Made by a program: the position numbers and the translations under genes | The notes under the pieces: model-generated | Told to the model about the DNA's origin: nothing | Database searches by the model: none | The model's input: only the letters and a program-made list of their open reading frames with translations | Shown: piece by piece, positions 12,401-23,900 of the stretch | Layout of the letters: every line of letters begins with the position of its first letter | How positions within the stretch are numbered: position 1 is the first letter of the stretch | NCBI GenBank assembly: GCA_964017065.1 | Contig: OZ024785.1 | Location: 10,309,086-10,373,085 of the forward strand | DNA from: Haliclona indistincta | Lineage: Eukaryota > Porifera > Demospongiae > Haplosclerida > Chalinidae | Reading direction: 5' to 3' | DNA length: 64,000 nucleotides

Positions 12401-15400
12401 AGCACTTAATCTGACTGACATGAAAATATCAATATCTTACGTGCATGGTAGTGACACAATATCCCTGCAATCCAAGGAAGGAATGTGTTTGATTTGACAC
12501 CATAATTGCTATCGTCTTACGTGTAGGGCTGCCCGGTTAGACTACAATAAGAACTGATTCCTCCCACGTCACAACCTGACAGCTACACAGCAGCTAGCAG
12601 GTCCTAGGAAGCTATGTTTTAGTGAGTCACAATGTGTTATGCATTGGGATAATATTATAGTACTCCAATAAATACATTCCACACAAAACAAATGATGTAG
12701 TGATTTCTACGAACAAAAATTGTTTGAGCTGCTATAAATGGCAGTAGTTAGTCGTAGCCATGTACTTATTATAGTTTCAGCAAGAAAATAATTGTGCCTA
12801 AACACAACCATGATGAGGCTTTATATTGAACATTGATGCTTTCCTATCATGAAGGCTCACCACACACACCTATGACAAACTCTCTCATGCATGTGGTGCT
12901 TCTCCATAATACTAATAGTGTGTGTTTGCAGGTCACTTGTCACAGTGGAAACGACAATTCGACAAAGCCACAGAAAATCGCTATAAAGAAACGCTTGTAT
13001 TACCGAGTAAGGTAGAGTGCGTGCCATTTTTTCCAAATCACCAAGTATAGTCTATTCTTTGACGACAAAGGTCAAACTTTAGTCAGCTAAAGCAGCGAGC
13101 ACGATGCTATAAGCGTCAACTTTCTGAGGTGTTGGATAAGTGGGCGTGGCCTTACTGAAATGTCATTTTTATCGCAACAAGTAACCTGCAAACCCTGTAC
13201 ATTAAACACATAATATCGGACTTACATAGTCGTGACGTCCCATTGCTGCTATGGGGCGTTGATGATATGGTGAGCGAGTAGGACGAGGAATGAGAGACGG
13301 AAGCTGATGAGGATCCTTGGTAGGGGTGTGGCCATTGTGATGGTGACGTTGTGAGTCCTTTGCACGCAGGTCAAGACGTGGAAGAGAAGGCAAGGGATCT
13401 CGATGCTGGAGAGAAAGAAACACAACTAGTAAACTTATTTGAACAATGCACTTAGTTAGACAATAGAACTATCACAATACAGATTAGCTAATGGAGCAAT
13501 ATCAGTTTATAGCAGAAATGGAATTTTAATTCAACAGCATAGCTCACTAGTCTACCCATTGTATAGCATAGCTCACTAGTCTACCCATTGTATAGCATAG
13601 CTCACTAGTCTACACATTGTATAGCATAGCTCACTAGTCTACCCATTGTATAGCAGCATAGCTCACTAGTCTACCCATTGTATAGCATAGCTCACTAGTC
13701 TACCCATTGTATAGCAGCATAGCTCACTAGTCTACCCATTGTATAGCATAGCTCACTAGTCTACCCATTGTATAGCAGCATAGCTCACTAGTCTACCCAT
13801 TGTATAGCATAGCTCACTAGTCTACCCATTGTATAGCATAGCTCACTAGTCTACACATTGTATAGCATAGCTCACTAGTCTACCCATTGTATAGCAGCAT
13901 AGCTCACTAGTCTACCCATTGTATAGCATAGCTCACTAGTCTACCCATTGTATAGCAGCATAGCTCACTAGTCTACCCATTGTATAGCATAGCTCACTAG
14001 TCTACCCATTGTATAGCAGCATAGCTCACTAGTCTACCCATTGTATAGCATAGCTCACTAGTCTACCCATTGTATAGCATAGCTCACTAGTCTACCAATT
14101 GTATAGCAGTTGTATAGAACCAGAATAGTTAGTCAATCATATTGGGGCCTTCACTCTAGCACAACTTTTACCTCTCTCGATTCATAGTGTTGTAAGTGTC
14201 TATGTCTTGTACCCACGGCAGCAGCACCTGATGGGTGTGGCGCCACCATTGGGTTACTAGTACCACTGGTGGAGTTACGACGAGCACGATCATGACGATG
14301 GCTGCCAGCCAGTGAGTGAATCTGCAATGGCTGAGAGGAGAGTAGCAATAAGCAACGTAAACAAAAAGTGTAGTTATCATGTACAATACTACAGTATGAC
14401 TTGGTAATGAACTTGAGTAACAGTTTCATAACAATTTGAATTGATTAAGTACATAGAAACAATACTTGTGTATGGAACAGACTTGTAAATTAATCCAGTG
14501 ACAACAAATTATGTCCCAAAACATACACAGAATACACTTATGTATGCACCAGGTGTATATACATGCCTGGGGACACATAACTTGAGGAACATGATACTGG
14601 CTGAGTATGAAGGACTGGAACATACCATACAACTTGTCCAGCTCATACAACACGAATCAATGGTATTCTCTTTTAAAGACATAAACACTGTATTGGTTAT
14701 ACAATGCATAAAATAATGTCAATATTATGAAATGGATTTAAAAACACTCCTCAAAGAGTCAGCTCGAGAGACAAACTAAGATGTATCAAAAGCTGTGCAA
14801 CTGAAAAACTACACAAATACTACTAACAGTGGCTCTTCACTGTATCTTGTACGGAATGGTGACACGAGTATCTGCAAACTGACATACACACACATGCACA
14901 AGTAACTGTAAGTTTTCTTTTAAACCTGAAAGTAACAAAACTCTGCATACATTTGGTACCTCCCAGTTAATCTGGCATCATAAAGGTGTCTTTTGAACAA
15001 AAAAGCAATGAAATTCTGGTATCTTATGGTAAAGAAATCCTATCAGATTACAGTTACTCTGTGCAAGTGTGTTTGTAACTTGATTTAAGAGCTTTAAATA
15101 GTAGTTATATACCGATTGATCAGTATATAACTACTTTAAACCATAGCGCGCTGCTTGCCTGATGTCTAGCTGGCTACCTTGCGTTGCACGAAGACTGCAG
15201 AGCAGCCCGAGCGCCATTTCTTTGTGGATTCTCAAACGCGGAAATGCGTGCGGGCTGTAGCGATTTATAGCCTCATTAAAGCTCGTTACATCAAAGAGAA
15301 TTATTCAAACTATGGTTTAAGACACAGTTGGAAGATAATAAACTGGAGTGCCATAGCAACCTTTAAGTTTAAATGTACGATCAATTAAAATAGTGATACT

Positions 15401-17620
15401 ACAGGCTTCTGGCAACAGTTGAGGGTGGTGAATGGTATCCTTGAAAGCTTACATAAGAACATACAATGGTAATATATTTTATAATGGCTGGACGAAGATA
15501 ATTCCTACTTGAAGTGTAAGCATGATGACTGAAACTAAACTGCTCTCATACTACACACTTGCACTAATGTATTGGCTTCTACATATCCATCCACCAACAT
15601 CTACAGTGTGTTTATGAATGTGAAACCTAAACTGTTAGTCAGTGTGATACAGTATAATACCACGTTCACACTATGCGTCAGAATCGAGTTGACACTTTAT
15701 GATCATGTTCATGATAATGCTTCCATAACAGTTCACATTTCAGGAAGCAACATGGTTGGGATAATGCGATGGATCAGTTCAGTTACCTAAGATTTATAAC
15801 CAGTTTGATAACATGTAGTGTGATACAGTCAGTATAAGGCTAGCAGCAGCTGCAGTAGCACTCACCGGAGCATATCTTGAGTGTGGTTGATAGTTGTGTG
15901 TAGTGGATGATGGTGATTGATAGCTACCAGTGAGTTGCTGTTGTCTGGATGAGCTGCTTGATGTCTCCCTACATCATCAAAATAGTATGAGGGAACTTAT
16001 ACTGGTACTGATCATGCACTAGATGTTAATTGTAGCCCAGGCAACCGTAAGATCAAAGGCACCGCTCGGTGGTTATATCTCGTATACCATGGGCAATACG
16101 AGTATTTTCCAGGAAGTGACGTCACATAGCAACACCGTAGCAACAAGATGGCATCGTCGAAAAACGCACGCAAGATTACTTTCAGCAACGCACTGTCATT
16201 CGCCTCTGGTGACTTCTATGGAGGCTCTACTACCTTGAGCACTTCGTTTAGTAACCATAAGAGCAGCAGTCTCGAGCTTCATGGGCTACAAAATGGTTAA
16301 CCCATGGCACCTTGGCAGTACGTGAAATAACCTCAGGAGTTAATTTTACCGCCCTCGGTTATATCGTGTACCGACTTGGTAACCATAGGTTAACCTGAAC
16401 TTATTGAATGTGTGTGTAGCCATACCCTAGTGATATTGAGCTGCTGTGGTGTTTCTTCTTGACAAGCAGTGGTTCTCTGAGACCCTACACACAAACAGAG
16501 ATTAAAGCCCTATTACATGCACTATAAGTGTACTACTCACTCAATACACATGAAAGCTGTATTCTACATTACAAACACACTATTACAAAGAATGAGAGGA
16601 AGTAGTTTTTGTGTACGAGCACTAAATTAATAACCACAATACAAACACAACTCACATCTAGAGCACCATTCTCTAGTGGGTGGTGAGTGGTTGGAGTTGG
16701 TAGCTTTGAGGTCCCCCGGAGAGGTTTCAGAAACGGAAGGCCGCCATGTCTGTTGTTAGTGGTGGGTTGGTCTTTTGCTCCTCTACAATAAGACAGAATA
16801 ATTTATACACCCCATAAGCTACTTGTACTGATACATGTACTAGTGTATAAAGTACACATTGTATTGTATATCTTTAACTGTCAATGGTGATTCTAAAACA
16901 CAGACTTATGTACCAAAACCAAGCAATACAATTATAGTCAACATAACTAAACATGCATAACTATTCCAATTTTATACAAGGGCAAATTTATGTATGTTTC
17001 TACTCTTTAATTCTGACTCATTAGCATGTCAAAACTGACCCAGAGAGACAAAGTGGTCATCTATTACTAGAACAATGGTGTGTTGAGTCTACACGAGCTT
17101 GTGTATAATGGAGCAACGAGAATTTGATTGAAACAAATCAACATGATAATGTGGTAATTTAGTCACGTTTGACTGCACGAATACTCTGACTCGAGCACCC
17201 AGCACAGTTTTAGGACGATATCTCGTACTGAGTCTACTGACTATGATGCCTGGTGGACACGGATGTTACTAAAAAGGGCAAATTATTATACATGTACAAC
17301 GAGTTTTAGATACTATCAATGTTTACATTGTCATTACACACAGGCAGTCAAAATTGGAGTAGGACGTGGTAACACTGCTTTACACTCTGACTAGAAGGGC
17401 ACAATGTTACTCCCGGAAACCCACTGGAATAATAATGTGCAGAAAAAGAAATCTGCTGAGAAAGAAATCTGCTCTAGCTGACAATACTATACTACAACAG
17501 GTCACCCGATCAATGACTGAAACAACACGTAGCACTGAATAAGATGTAAATTACCAAAGCAGTTCGCGCCGATCGTGACAATGACTGCCATATCATTTCT
17601 TACCTCGTTGTCTTCTCCAT
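6442..17620 (-). CDS. DYRK2: Class II DYRK (DYRK2/3/4-like) dual-specificity kinase
   Basis: Tyrosine-autophosphorylating Ser/Thr kinase. Fourteen exons splice in phase to 778 residues: 17604-17620, 16656-16782, 16426-16476, 15866-15964, 14172-14330, 13226-13405, 10121-10194, 8999-9326, 8564-8677, 8293-8378, 7756-7894, 7195-7510, 6952-7142 and 6442-6897. The first about 235 residues are Ser/His/Pro-rich and low complexity. Then come the DYRK-homology box ([18 protein letters not shown]), glycine loop [28 protein letters not shown], and the activation loop [14 protein letters not shown] with the YxY autophosphorylation motif. The C-tail is Ser-rich with a His patch. RSPEV is the DYRK1-type form where DYRK2 has RAPEV. 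The acceptor of the 15964 exon is ambiguous by a few bases. An alternative first exon lies at 10962-11039. Introns hold minisatellites and mobile elements. It is divergent from HAP40. Confidence 0.93.
10710..10853. mobile_element. MITE with CAGTGAAACC termini and TA target site
   Basis: 144 bases start CAGTGAAACCTG and end CAGGTTTCACTG, flanked by TA on both sides (10708-10709, 10854-10855), as expected for Tc1/mariner-type non-autonomous elements. Internal AAGACCAC(A/C) motifs are mirrored. A related, more diverged element is at 61212-61337. It lies in an intron of the DYRK gene. Confidence 0.75.
10962..11039 (-). other. Alternative first coding exon of the DYRK gene
   Basis: ATG at 11039 opens 26 codons ([17 protein letters not shown]...) to a GTATGA donor in phase 0. 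It joins in frame with the exon at 10121-10194, giving a shorter N-terminus that replaces the exons at 13.2-17.6 kb. The upstream exon at 13226 also ends in phase 0, so the two starts are interchangeable. Alternative promoter use is inference. Confidence 0.55.
11136..11262. repeat. Minisatellite, 22-24 base units
   Basis: Two related units repeat: one with GAGCAATGGTACCAAGCTACTGTA and one with GAGCAGAGCACAAGCTGTTGTA, five to six copies in total. It lies in the region upstream of the alternative first exon of the DYRK gene. Confidence 0.8.
13538..14106. repeat. Minisatellite, 19 copies of a 29/32-base unit
   Basis: Nineteen copies of a unit containing AGCATAGCTCACTAGTCTAC followed by CCATTGTAT, in 29-base and 32-base (extra CAG) forms, often alternating in a 61-base higher-order pattern. 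Copies are nearly identical (occasional ACACATT or ACCAATT). It lies wholly within a DYRK intron, between exons 13226-13405 and 14172-14330. Confidence 0.95.
15093..15140. repeat. Short hairpin, 18-20 base arms
   Basis: TTTAAATAGTAGTTATATAC at 15093-15112 is mirrored by GTATATAACTACTTTAAA at 15123-15140 with a 10-base loop. About 60 bases downstream (15200-15258) a second imperfect inversion (CAGCCCGAGCGCCATTTC against GAAATGCGTGCGGGCTG) suggests a decayed inverted-repeat element in this DYRK intron. Confidence 0.6.
16031..16290 (+). mobile_element. Dispersed inverted-repeat element, copy 1, with small ORF
   Basis: About 260 bases beginning TGTAGCCCAGG and ending in a complementary GGGCTACA. 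A second copy, roughly 90% identical by eye, lies at 36510-36776. Inside is a 50-codon frame from ATG 16148 to TAA 16300 ([11 protein letters not shown]...), preceded by a perfect CRE palindrome TGACGTCA at 16117-16124 and repeated GTTGC half sites. The frame is conserved between copies with an in-frame indel. The element sits in a DYRK intron on the strand opposite to the gene. Function is unknown. Confidence 0.65.
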
Positions 17621-17952
17621 GCTTGATGAAGCGTGTGATGTTCAAGAATTAGCCGGTCAGTGATCGCCACGTGCGTGGACAAAAGAGAGAGAGAAGGATG
17701 AGTACATACACGCGCTGAGAGAGGTAGAGAGGAACTGGGTTGTTTGCTTGAGTGTAAAATCTTAGAGGTTCCGGCGGCATGACACAAAGAAGAAGCCACA
17801 CCTACTAACTTTTGCTAGGCTAGACTACCGTAAACTTTCTATTTTAGTGTTACACGTAAAATTAGTGAACAACAAAGATCGCGATCGATCTAGTTATATA
17901 TCTAGAGAGAGAGAGAGAGAGCGAGAACCTCGAAGACTTTCAAGATTAAACC
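17621..17952. promoter_or_regulatory. Bidirectional promoter, DYRK / HAP40
   Basis: 332 bases between divergent start codons. It contains a CACGTG E-box near 17669, a GATCGCGATCGATC palindromic run near 17878 and a GA microsatellite at about 17904-17921. Both genes start at its edges. No TATA box is obvious. Confidence 0.5.
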
Positions 17953-20100
17953 ATGAGTTTAATTCTGGACGACAGAAGCAAGGAGCTGTTAGCTCAGTAT
18001 CGTGTTACAGCTGCCAAGTTAAAAAAGTGAGAATGATCAGAGTAAAAATAGTGGTGTCATGATGGTGAACTTCCCATTTGTTCTTTCAGACGTTTTATGA
18101 AGAAGCCTAATATACAGGAGGCAAGTGAAGACTTTGGTGAGTGAGTCGGTGCTTCATGTTCATTTATCATCTTGCATGCCTAGCCTCGAACCAGGCTCTT
18201 TTAATTTGTGTGGGTGGGATAAAGAGCCTGGTACACACTGTCTGCGCATGCTCCAAATCGCGCCGGAATTCCGGCGTGATAGGAAACTTTCGTGCACGTT
18301 TGTAATACGCGCCACGAAATTTTACGTCATCGCTTACTGGTACTGTGGATCTCGGTTCAGAACTAGTGTTTTTCTCCTTTATTGGAAGTTCTGCTAACTA
18401 CATTAGTAATACTGTACAGGCAAGGCAGTAGTGAGCGACGAGTGTACGCATTGTGTACAGTAACAGCGATGTTTCTACTGTCGTGGCAGTTTGCGCGTTT
18501 AATCGTTCAGCAGATCAGCTTGGTACTTTGCTAGCAGCAGTTCAGGATATGTGGCTGTCAAAACTAGCTCTATTTTCTTGAAAGGTGAATGATCTACGTT
18601 TGAATTGGGCTTGCTAGAAGCCGCCATGTATGTTCTTTACTTGACCACGCCCTTCGTCCCGCCTGGCATTGATAATTATTATTTCGTCACATCTGTCCAA
18701 ACCACGTGAATTTTCAGCACATGCGCAGACAGTGTGTACCAGGCTCTTTATTCCGCCCACACAAATTAAAAGAGCCTGGTTCGAGGCTACTTGCATGCCA
18801 TTTTGAACCTATAGATCTTTTTGCATGAAATAATATTATCTTTTGATAGGGAAGTTAGCAAATGCTGTGAAAAATGATGAGAACCATCCATTCGCTGCTG
18901 TTTGCTTTAAAGCCATGGCAAAGTCAGCAATTACTGCATCAACTATTGAATCAAATTATAGAATTCCTTTGTTTCTAGATGTGATCAGATGATCAATGAT
19001 ACCAGTGGAGAGGCTGAAGCTTGGGCTAATGCTGGAAGACAGTTTTGGCTGGCTGAGGAGAAGCTCTATGAAGCACGTAATTACAGCTACGAAGAGTTGC
19101 TGGATGCTGGAACACACTGCTTTCTAATGGCAGCCTATGTATGAGATCCTGTCAATTATATCATCTTTAATTATTATTATTCTTTATAGGCCCATGAAAA
19201 GCAAGGAAATAATTTGTTAGCAGCTTCGTTTTACATGGAAGGAGCTCATAAGCTGAGAAAGTTTGAACGGTATTCAGAAGAGGGAAGATTTCTCCAGCAT
19301 GCTGCTGACTTGCAAAATCAGACTCCAGAATGGAGATTACAAACTCTTGAAGCATTGTCAACTTGCAAGATCAAAATGCGTAAGAGCTAGCACATTACCT
19401 GATCTCACACAGTTACTGTACATATACAGTGCTACAATAAATTATTATGAAGTAACATTATTGTGTTGTTATTTCATACACAGGAGAGTATAGTAGTGCC
19501 CTCAACGTGCTTGCTCAGATTACCACAGAATGTGCAGAGAATGAAGGTATTATTGTTTTCAACATTATGTTTCTCATCTGGCGACTACTGTCAGTGAAGG
19601 CTATTCTTGATTGTAGTCATTTTTAACTGTGACCCAATGATGTAAGAAGTCATGTAGTTACAAGTGAACATGTATTGCAAGTGTTCAAATTTTGCTTTTA
19701 AAACAGCGATCACCAGACTCTTTCTGATCACTACATAAGTTACTGATTCTCTTTCATAGGTCCTTATAGGTTACTCAAAGAACAGAGTGAGATCTCTCAA
19801 TTTTTATTGCTGATACTTTTACAGGTTTTTATAGCATACATTCACCACATGTTGTGGTTCTCTTAGCATCGTACTATATGTGTTTCATAGATTGCAGTAT
19901 TTTAACTATCTTTTCTACATAGCCCAGTAAGCGCTACTTGTCAGCTGTTCACTCATCAATCCTGGACAAGTACTCGTCAATTGCTCCGTTTCCTAGCATC
20001 TCCACTCCAGATTGTGAGACTGTCATTTTGTTGCAGTCAATCACAGTAAGAAACTACACACCCAAAGCAAAGACACCGCACACACACACACACACACACA

Positions 20101-20163
<63 letters not shown>

Positions 20164-20186
20164 ACACTCACACACACACACACACA

Positions 20187-20281
<95 letters not shown>

Positions 20282-20771
20282 ATTATGTAGTTCCGATAGA
20301 AGGTTGCATTGTATTTATGGCTACACAAAATTCAGTTGGTGAATAAAATAATACATTTTACAACATAAAATAATAGTCAGGTATCACTACAATACCCAGG
20401 AGAATGTAATTTTTATTATCAATAGTATAGTGTAAATTAAAGTAGCACTAAGATGTAGGAAAAATATATAATAAAAAGAAAAATAAGATAATGCTAATAG
20501 TTAAATAAAACTAATAACTAATAAAAAATAGCATCCATTCTTGCAATAACAAAGCATCTTTTTTGGTACATGTCAGTCTGTAGCATTTGATCCACTAACA
20601 TTTCTAGCGCACTATTTTTATTCCTCCATTGTACAGATCAGTATAGAACAGAAAGATTATTCTGGTCTTCGAGGTGTGGTTACAAGACTGCGACCTCGAC
20701 TGAGCATTATTCAAGACCACCTCTTACATCTTATCACAGAACAACATTCGCACCATCATCCTTTGTTATAG
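17953..20771 (+). CDS. F8A1: 40-kDa huntingtin-associated protein (HAP40/F8A)
   Basis: Obligate partner of huntingtin; an alpha-helical (TPR/HEAT-like) protein linked to Rab5 endosome traffic. Nine exons (17953-18026, 18090-18136, 18850-18922, 18979-19138, 19190-19379, 19484-19546, 19760-19824, 19923-20045, 20637-20771) encode 309 residues. Diagnostic matches to human HAP40 are the N-terminal YRVTAAKLKKRFMKKPN, EAWANAGRQF, SEISQFLLLILLQ near residue 220, LDKYS, and the C-terminal IQDHLLHLITEQ. The vertebrate Pro-rich central insert is absent, which explains the shorter length. Intron 2 holds a 609-base transposon and intron 8 a long CA repeat. The intron after 18922 uses a GTCAGC donor. Presence of HAP40 implies huntingtin in this species. 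Confidence 0.9.
18181..18789. mobile_element. Mutator-like MITE with about 75-base inverted repeats
   Basis: Left arm from TAGCCTCGAACCAGGCTC and right arm its reverse complement, about 75 bases with two or three mismatches, flanked by a 10-base direct repeat CTTGCATGCC (18171-18180 and 18790-18799). Long arms and a 9-11 base target duplication are typical of Mutator-like elements. Total 609 bases; no transposase frame. Each arm carries an internal AGGCTCTTTT/AAAGAGCCT hairpin. It is inserted in intron 2 of HAP40. Confidence 0.85.
20079..20282. repeat. CA microsatellite, about 200 bases
   Basis: (CA)n with rare CTCA interruptions, in the last intron of HAP40. Long open frames on both strands here are artefacts of the dinucleotide repeat. 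Confidence 0.97.
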
Positions 20772-20860
20772 CTTTTACAACATATTTATTGTAATTCAGT
20801 TTTTTGTGGTGCTTTGTATATATATTTTTTGTGTTTGCTCTAGGAGGTTGGGAATGTTTG

Positions 20861-20949
20861 GCGCGCGCGCGCGCGGTGTTTGCACGACCCCACCCACTAA
20901 TTTTCTAGTTCCTCAACACTAAATATAAAAGAGCCGTGCAGCTCCAGAA
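20861..20949 (+). promoter_or_regulatory. SIDT promoter: (GC)n tract and TATA-like box
   Basis: An alternating GC run (20861-20875), able to form Z-DNA, is followed by TATAAAA at 20924-20930, only 20 bases before the SIDT start codon. Standard TATA spacing would place the start of transcription at or after the ATG, so the box may be fortuitous or the leader extremely short. Confidence 0.45.
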
Positions 20950-23900
20950 ATGGCCGCATTCCTAATGATTGTTCCTTGGGTAGTAGTCCTCGTTCTTGTG
21001 GAAGCAGTCAGTGGACAGCAGAGCACAATTCAACCGACCAACTTGACGCTGTGCGAGCCTGTGACTAATGAGAACGTGACCAGGTTCATGTCAGACGTGT
21101 ACGTTGTACAGCCACAGCAATACGAGTCCTGCTCTCTGTCCAACATCAGTACACCAGTGGTAAGTTAGGTCGCATTGCAGAACAGTACAAGTACCAGCCA
21201 GGTGCCAGCGAAAACTTTATGCCACAGCATTGCATATGTGCGCATGGTTGGCAATATGAATTTTTTTTCTGTGCAGTTGTTCCGAGTGAGTACAAGTGCT
21301 ATGAATGTTAATCTTTCTGCTCCTGTTGTGTTTACGGTTCGTTCTGAGCGATATGTTCAAACATGGCGCATTCCTCTGGAGTTACCACAGTACGGAGATC
21401 AGTATAATTATACTGTTTTCTTCTATCCCTCATAATTTTAAAGGGTCTCTCAGTTGTTCTACACTGTTGACCGGATTCTGTGCAGTGTTCCACCCACACC
21501 ACTATCTGAGTGGATGGAAGGAGAGGTGCTCATTAATGTACTCACTAGTAGCACCAGACAGGAGAACTATGATATAGAAGTGACTCCAGTGGAAGATGCT
21601 GTCATAAGGTGCATGGATTGATAAAGTAGGAAACCACATTTTGTGTTTAGAAAGTGTAGTCCAGCTCTTGGAAGTGTTTGAAAGGGAAAATTTTTGGGCT
21701 AAATGCATGAAGGCGATGACTACATAACTCGAATAGTGGTTAACCTTGCCATTCCTCCTGTTTATTTAGGTTGGATACGGAAGTTCAACTGCAGATTTCT
21801 GCAAATTCACCTGCGGTACAGTGCTATACATGTACATGTATCATACATTAAATCGTGGTAGTTTAAACTGGTCATTCGTTAATCTTTTTAAATCCCAACT
21901 TGAACTTGGATACTCTTATCTCAGGTCAGGTACTTTGAATTTCCTCCTTCTATCTCATCAGTGATGATCAAAGCAACAAATTCAGACTTCAACATCAATG
22001 ATGGTTGCATCATTGTATCTGCTAAGAAAGCTGCTGTAAGCTCATGTGTTAAAATTGACATTTTCAAATGTTGCTGTGTGTGTAGTGTCCAGTGGATGTA
22101 ATTCATCAAAGTGCATTGTCAAACGGAGTGTATCAGACTATGCTAACCAAAGCAGCTGTACCTGTCACTGTAAGTTAGATTTGATAATCTTACAGTACTT
22201 GACTATTTGTTATAGAGGAGGATAGGACGAGCATTTTTTCTTGTATTGTCGATAACGAATTCTACATTCTGTGATTCTTCATACAATAGTCAAGATTCTC
22301 TTGGTGAGTGGTGCTAGCTCACTATTAATCAGCTTTATGATGCGTTGCAGGTCGTTACAACAATGCTCATACTATCAATGTGACTATATCTGTACTGAAT
22401 CAAAGTAAGCATACATTCTCAATAGCATCGTGCAATTATTTTGTTTTTATTCTGATACAGCTGGATCGTTATTTGTACTTGGTATTGTTCTGCCGCCTAT
22501 ATTATTTGTGATATTTGGTGGGCTTGCTATACTATTCTTTGGATGTTTATACGACTGGGATAAATTTCCAAAATAGTAAAACAATATCACATAATTATAA
22601 TTATAAGTTTATGTAATTTTGTTGTTACAGTATTCGTGATGGCTGTAATCCATTTGTATTTTGTATGCGTAAGAAGTCCAGCAAAGATCATGAGCATGGT
22701 AAGACAATATTTATTCATTGATTGTTTTTTTATAAAAGTGCAGTTACTTTAGAACAAGATAGTGATCAAAAACCACACGAGATTCGTGACATTGAGTCTG
22801 ATTATGAACTACAGCAGGTATTGAATTGTGTGCTTGTGACTCATAGTATTATTCACTTTTTTCTCAGCAGACCGATGATAATGACAACTTGACACCACTT
22901 GAGAGGGTATTACTCATTAAAATAACGATTACTGAATACAATAGTTGTTTTTACAAAGGGTGATAGAAGGGTAAAGGTTAGCCATATGCTGAAGAATCCA
23001 ACTGGAGAAAACCTGAACAAGCATTATCGTGTATACGGATGGTAAGTCACTTACATTAACTTTAACCATGCATCTATTAGTCTCATTGGTCAGGACTGCA
23101 TTAATTGCTGGAATCTTCTATGGGTTACCCGCAATTCAGTTTGTTATCGGGCAGCAATTGGTAGGTATCACATGTACGTGAATGTGATGATTTGTGATTG
23201 CATTGTCAGGACTTCAACAGGGACGGCAATCAAGATGTATGCTATTATAACTTTGAATGTATTCATCCATTGGGAGTTGTTACGTCAGTAATATCATCTA
23301 TATCTTGCGGTTATGATGTTATTATTAAATAGCTCATTCAATGGTATTTGGAGTAACACTGGATATGTCATTCTTGGTTTTGTCTTTATCATTATTGTTA
23401 TGATCAGGTGATGCTACCTGACATGTGACCTTTATTTTATTGCTAATGTCAAACTCAGGCACTATAAGTCGTACAGAAAAGAGGGCAATGACAGATGGGT
23501 AAGTTATGCTATGAGTGTTTCTATGACTACTAGATCTTTTCAGTCAAAAGGAGTACCTCATTTCTATGGTCTCTTCTATGGAATGGGTATGTATGCTACA
23601 TTGTAGCTGTATGTGATTGATGCTTAATGTTTTTTTCTTCACAGGAGTAGCACTAATAATGGAGGGAATAATGAGTGCAATGTACCATGTGTGCCCCTCT
23701 GAGCTCAACTTTCAGTTTGGTTAGCGATACCTAGCTCACTGGTGCATTGTTCAAACTAATAGGCGGCTTCTAAGTCTGCACAGTACTATAATGCGTCTAT
23801 TTTCTCTAGACACTGCATTTATGTTCATCATTGGTGGGTTACTGACTATCAAGGTGCTACAAGCCAGACATCCTGACATCAATTGCTATGCCTACATTGC

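Noticed and set aside
13538..14106. Regular array resembling a CRISPR locus
   Set aside because: Units are contiguous copies without unique spacers, in a eukaryotic intron; it is a minisatellite.
16656..16782. Start codon of DYRK at an internal ATG (ACATGGCGGCC)
   Set aside because: That frame hits a stop after six codons; the in-phase path starts at 17620.
18125..18397. 90-codon ORF at the left arm of the Mutator-like element
   Set aside because: It reads through the terminal repeat and an intron of HAP40; no coding evidence.
19938..20342. Long open frames on both strands (poly Thr-His and poly Cys-Val)
   Set aside because: They are translations of a CA dinucleotide repeat inside the last HAP40 intron.
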